Assembly (NCBI GenBank): GCA_029264075.1 | Contig: JARICQ010000022.1 | Span: 1 to 5,947, forward strand | Reading direction: 5' to 3' | Origin: Tissierellaceae bacterium | GTDB lineage: Bacteria; Bacillota; Clostridia; Tissierellales; Tissierellaceae | DNA: 5,947 bases | Position numbers and translations under genes: made by a program | Notes under the pieces: generated by a model | Seen by the model: the letters and a program-made list of their open reading frames with translations, nothing else | Told to the model about the DNA's origin: nothing | The model's database searches: none | In this document: in pieces, positions 4,091-5,947 of the stretch | Layout of the letters: each line of letters opens with the position of its first letter | Position numbering within the stretch: the first letter of the stretch is position 1

Positions 4091-5947
4091 ATGAAACTAA
4101 CAGTGGCAGAAAAGATAATAAGAGACCATGTAAATGGAAGTATAAAAGATAAAAGCGAAATAGGAATTAAAATAGATCAGACACTTACCCAAGATTCGAC
4201 AGGAACCATGGCCTATCTTCAATTTGAAGCCCTGGCTATAGATAGGGTCAAAACAAAGAAATCCCTGGCATATATAGACCACAATATGCTTCAGGCAGGT
4301 CCTGAAAATGCAGATGACCACTTATATATAAAAACCATAGCAAAAAAGCACGGAATATATTTTTCTAAGCCAGGAAATGGCATATGTCACCAAGTACATC
4401 TTGAAAGATTTGCAGTTCCAGGACAAACCCTTTTGGGATCGGATAGCCATACCCCAACTGCAGGAGGGATGGGAATGCTAGCTATAGGAGCTGGTGGGTT
4501 AGATGTTGCAGTTGCTATGGCAGGTGGGAAATACTACACTCAGATGCCAAAATTAGTGGGAGTAGAGCTTAAAGGAAAGCTTAGGCCTGGTGTTTCCGCC
4601 AAGGATATAATACTCCAGCTCTTAAAAAGATGCGGGGTCAAAGGTGGAGTAGGCAAGATATTTGAGTATTTTGGAGAAGGCTTGACTACTTTATCAGTGC
4701 CTGAAAGGGCTACCATAGCTAATATGGGAGCTGAACTAGGTGCTACAAGTTCGATCTTTCCATCTGATGAGAAAACCTATGAATTTTTAAAACTTCAAGA
4801 TAGAATTGAAGACTACAAGGAGATAAGGGCAGACAAGGGGTCAAATTATTCAGAGATAATAGAAGTGAATTTAGATAAGGTAGAGGCTATGGTGGCTTGT
4901 CCACATAGTCCTGACAATGTAGTTCCTGTAAGCAGCTTGGAAAAAATAAAGATAAATCAAGTAGCCATAGGAAGCTGTACAAATTCTTCCTACTTAGATC
5001 TAATGAAGGTTGCAGATATTTTAAAGGATAAGACAATAGCAGAAGATGTATCCCTAGTGATTTCTCCTGGCTCCAAGCAAGTGTTAAATATGTTAGCAGA
5101 GAACGGACGACTAGCAGATTTAATTTCTTCAGGGGCAAGGATACTGGAAGCAGGATGCGGCCCATGTATTGGGATGGGTCAAGCTCCAAATACAAACGGA
5201 GTGAGTTTAAGAACCTTTAATAGGAATTTTTTGGGAAGATCAGGCACAGTTTCAGCAGATGTATACTTGTCTAGTCCAGAGCTAGCAGCGGTATCAGCTT
5301 TGACTGGTTATATAACAGACCCAGGAGACTATATAAAGACTATAGACATACAGATTCCAGATAAGTTTTTAATCAATGACAATCTAATAGTTGAGCCTGA
5401 TCGGATAGACACGAAAAGCGAAATAATAAGAGGGCCTAATATCAAAGACTTTCCACTTGGAGAAAAACTAGGAGATGAAATAAAGGGAAGAACCCTTATA
5501 AAACTAGGAGATGACATCACTACAGATCATATAATGCCATCAAATGCCAAGTTGCTTCCCTATAGATCAAATATACCATATCTATCCGACTACTGCTTGA
5601 CCCCATGTGATAAGGATTTCCCAACTAGGGCCAAAGAGAATAAGGGTGGGATGATAGTGGCAGGTGAAAACTATGGCCAAGGTTCTAGTAGAGAACATGC
5701 AGCACTAGTTCCCCTATACTTAGGCATAAAGGCTGTCATAGCTAAATCTTTTTCAAGAATACACAAAGAAAACCTAATCAACAATGGCATTATTCCACTA
5801 AGATTTAATGACGAGGCTGACTATTCTACAATTGATCTATATGATCAATTAGAAATAAAAAACTTAAGGATTCAAATAGAAAATGAAAATATATTGCTTG
5901 AAAATATTAGCAAGGATTTAAACTACAATTTAAAGCTAGAATCTACA
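4091..5947 (+). CDS. Aconitate hydratase, Aquifex/isopropylmalate-isomerase-like type, 3' end cut by the window
   Basis: The frame is open from the ATG to the last base (619 codons, no stop). Members of this monomeric aconitase type are about 640 residues, so only a short tail should be missing. Function: reversible citrate to isocitrate isomerisation through cis-aconitate on a [4Fe-4S] cluster in the cytosol. Seen: DHNMLQAGPENADDH (63 onward), ICHQVH with His100, GSDSHTPTAGGMG (116-128), the cluster ligands Cys296 in GSCTNSS and Cys356/Cys359 in GCGPCIGMG, then the swivel domain with GDDITTDHIMPS (473-484) and the substrate-binding loop GENYGQGSSREHAAL with Ser532, Ser533 and Arg534. Large and swivel domains are in one chain, unlike LeuC/LeuD. 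Sequence type separates it from the 900-residue AcnA. The adjoining citrate synthase makes citrate the likely substrate; homoaconitate is a less likely alternative. An isocitrate dehydrogenase gene is the expected next member of the operon. Confidence 0.92.
   Translation, partial: MKLTVAEKIIRDHVNGSIKDKSEIGIKIDQTLTQDSTGTMAYLQFEALAIDRVKTKKSLAYIDHNMLQAGPENADDHLYIKTIAKKHGIYFSKPGNGICHQVHLERFAVPGQTLLGSDSHTPTAGGMGMLAIGAGGLDVAVAMAGGKYYTQMPKLVGVELKGKLRPGVSAKDIILQLLKRCGVKGGVGKIFEYFGEGLTTLSVPERATIANMGAELGATSSIFPSDEKTYEFLKLQDRIEDYKEIRADKGSNYSEIIEVNLDKVEAMVACPHSPDNVVPVSSLEKIKINQVAIGSCTNSSYLDLMKVADILKDKTIAEDVSLVISPGSKQVLNMLAENGRLADLISSGARILEAGCGPCIGMGQAPNTNGVSLRTFNRNFLGRSGTVSADVYLSSPELAAVSALTGYITDPGDYIKTIDIQIPDKFLINDNLIVEPDRIDTKSEIIRGPNIKDFPLGEKLGDEIKGRTLIKLGDDITTDHIMPSNAKLLPYRSNIPYLSDYCLTPCDKDFPTRAKENKGGMIVAGENYGQGSSREHAALVPLYLGIKAVIAKSFSRIHKENLINNGIIPLRFNDEADYSTIDLYDQLEIKNLRIQIENENILLENISKDLNYNLKLEST

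Noticed and set aside
4097..5520. Minus-strand open frames at 4097-4321, 4887-5195 and 5329-5520
   Set aside because: All are antisense to the aconitase gene, whose frame carries every expected motif without interruption.

Overview
The window is AT-rich (roughly one third G+C), with strong AAGGAGG-type ribosome binding sites, short intergenic gaps and U-tailed hairpins. Together with a clostridial-type Re-citrate synthase, an Aquifex-type aconitase and genes for anaerobic cobalamin synthesis, this points to an anaerobic member of the Firmicutes (Clostridia/Tissierellia-like). The genus cannot be named from the sequence alone.

Layout. (1) Bases 1-799, plus strand: the 3' end of cobS (last step of cobalamin assembly) overlaps a histidine-phosphatase gene of the cobC/alpha-ribazole phosphatase type. 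This is the tail of a cobalamin operon. (2) Bases 774-821: an imperfect palindrome that can terminate transcription from both sides. (3) Bases 820-1671, minus strand: a sigma-70 gene very close to the housekeeping RpoD/SigA but lacking region 1.1. It has no ATG/GTG/TTG at a position consistent with both its ribosome binding site and its region 1.2; the best-placed initiation codon is ATA. (4) Bases 1774-2439, minus strand: a stand-alone NAD(P)H-hydrate epimerase with its own promoter and terminator. (5) Bases 2440-2726: a divergent control region with a promoter for each direction and two copies of a TGCAAG-N13-CTTGCA palindrome that bracket the rightward promoter. (6) Bases 2727-5947, plus strand: a two-gene (or longer) operon of Re-citrate synthase and aconitase. 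The aconitase runs off the window near its natural C-terminus.

Function. The rightward operon encodes the first two steps of the oxidative branch of the citric acid cycle (oxaloacetate + acetyl-CoA to citrate to isocitrate). In strict anaerobes this branch feeds 2-oxoglutarate and glutamate synthesis, so isocitrate dehydrogenase is the gene to expect just beyond the right edge. The left part is an independent cobalamin unit. The sigma factor and epimerase are single-gene housekeeping units reading the other way. There is no mobile element, CRISPR array, tRNA or rRNA in the window. The most unusual points are the apparent ATA start of the sigma gene and the paired palindromes around the citrate synthase promoter.
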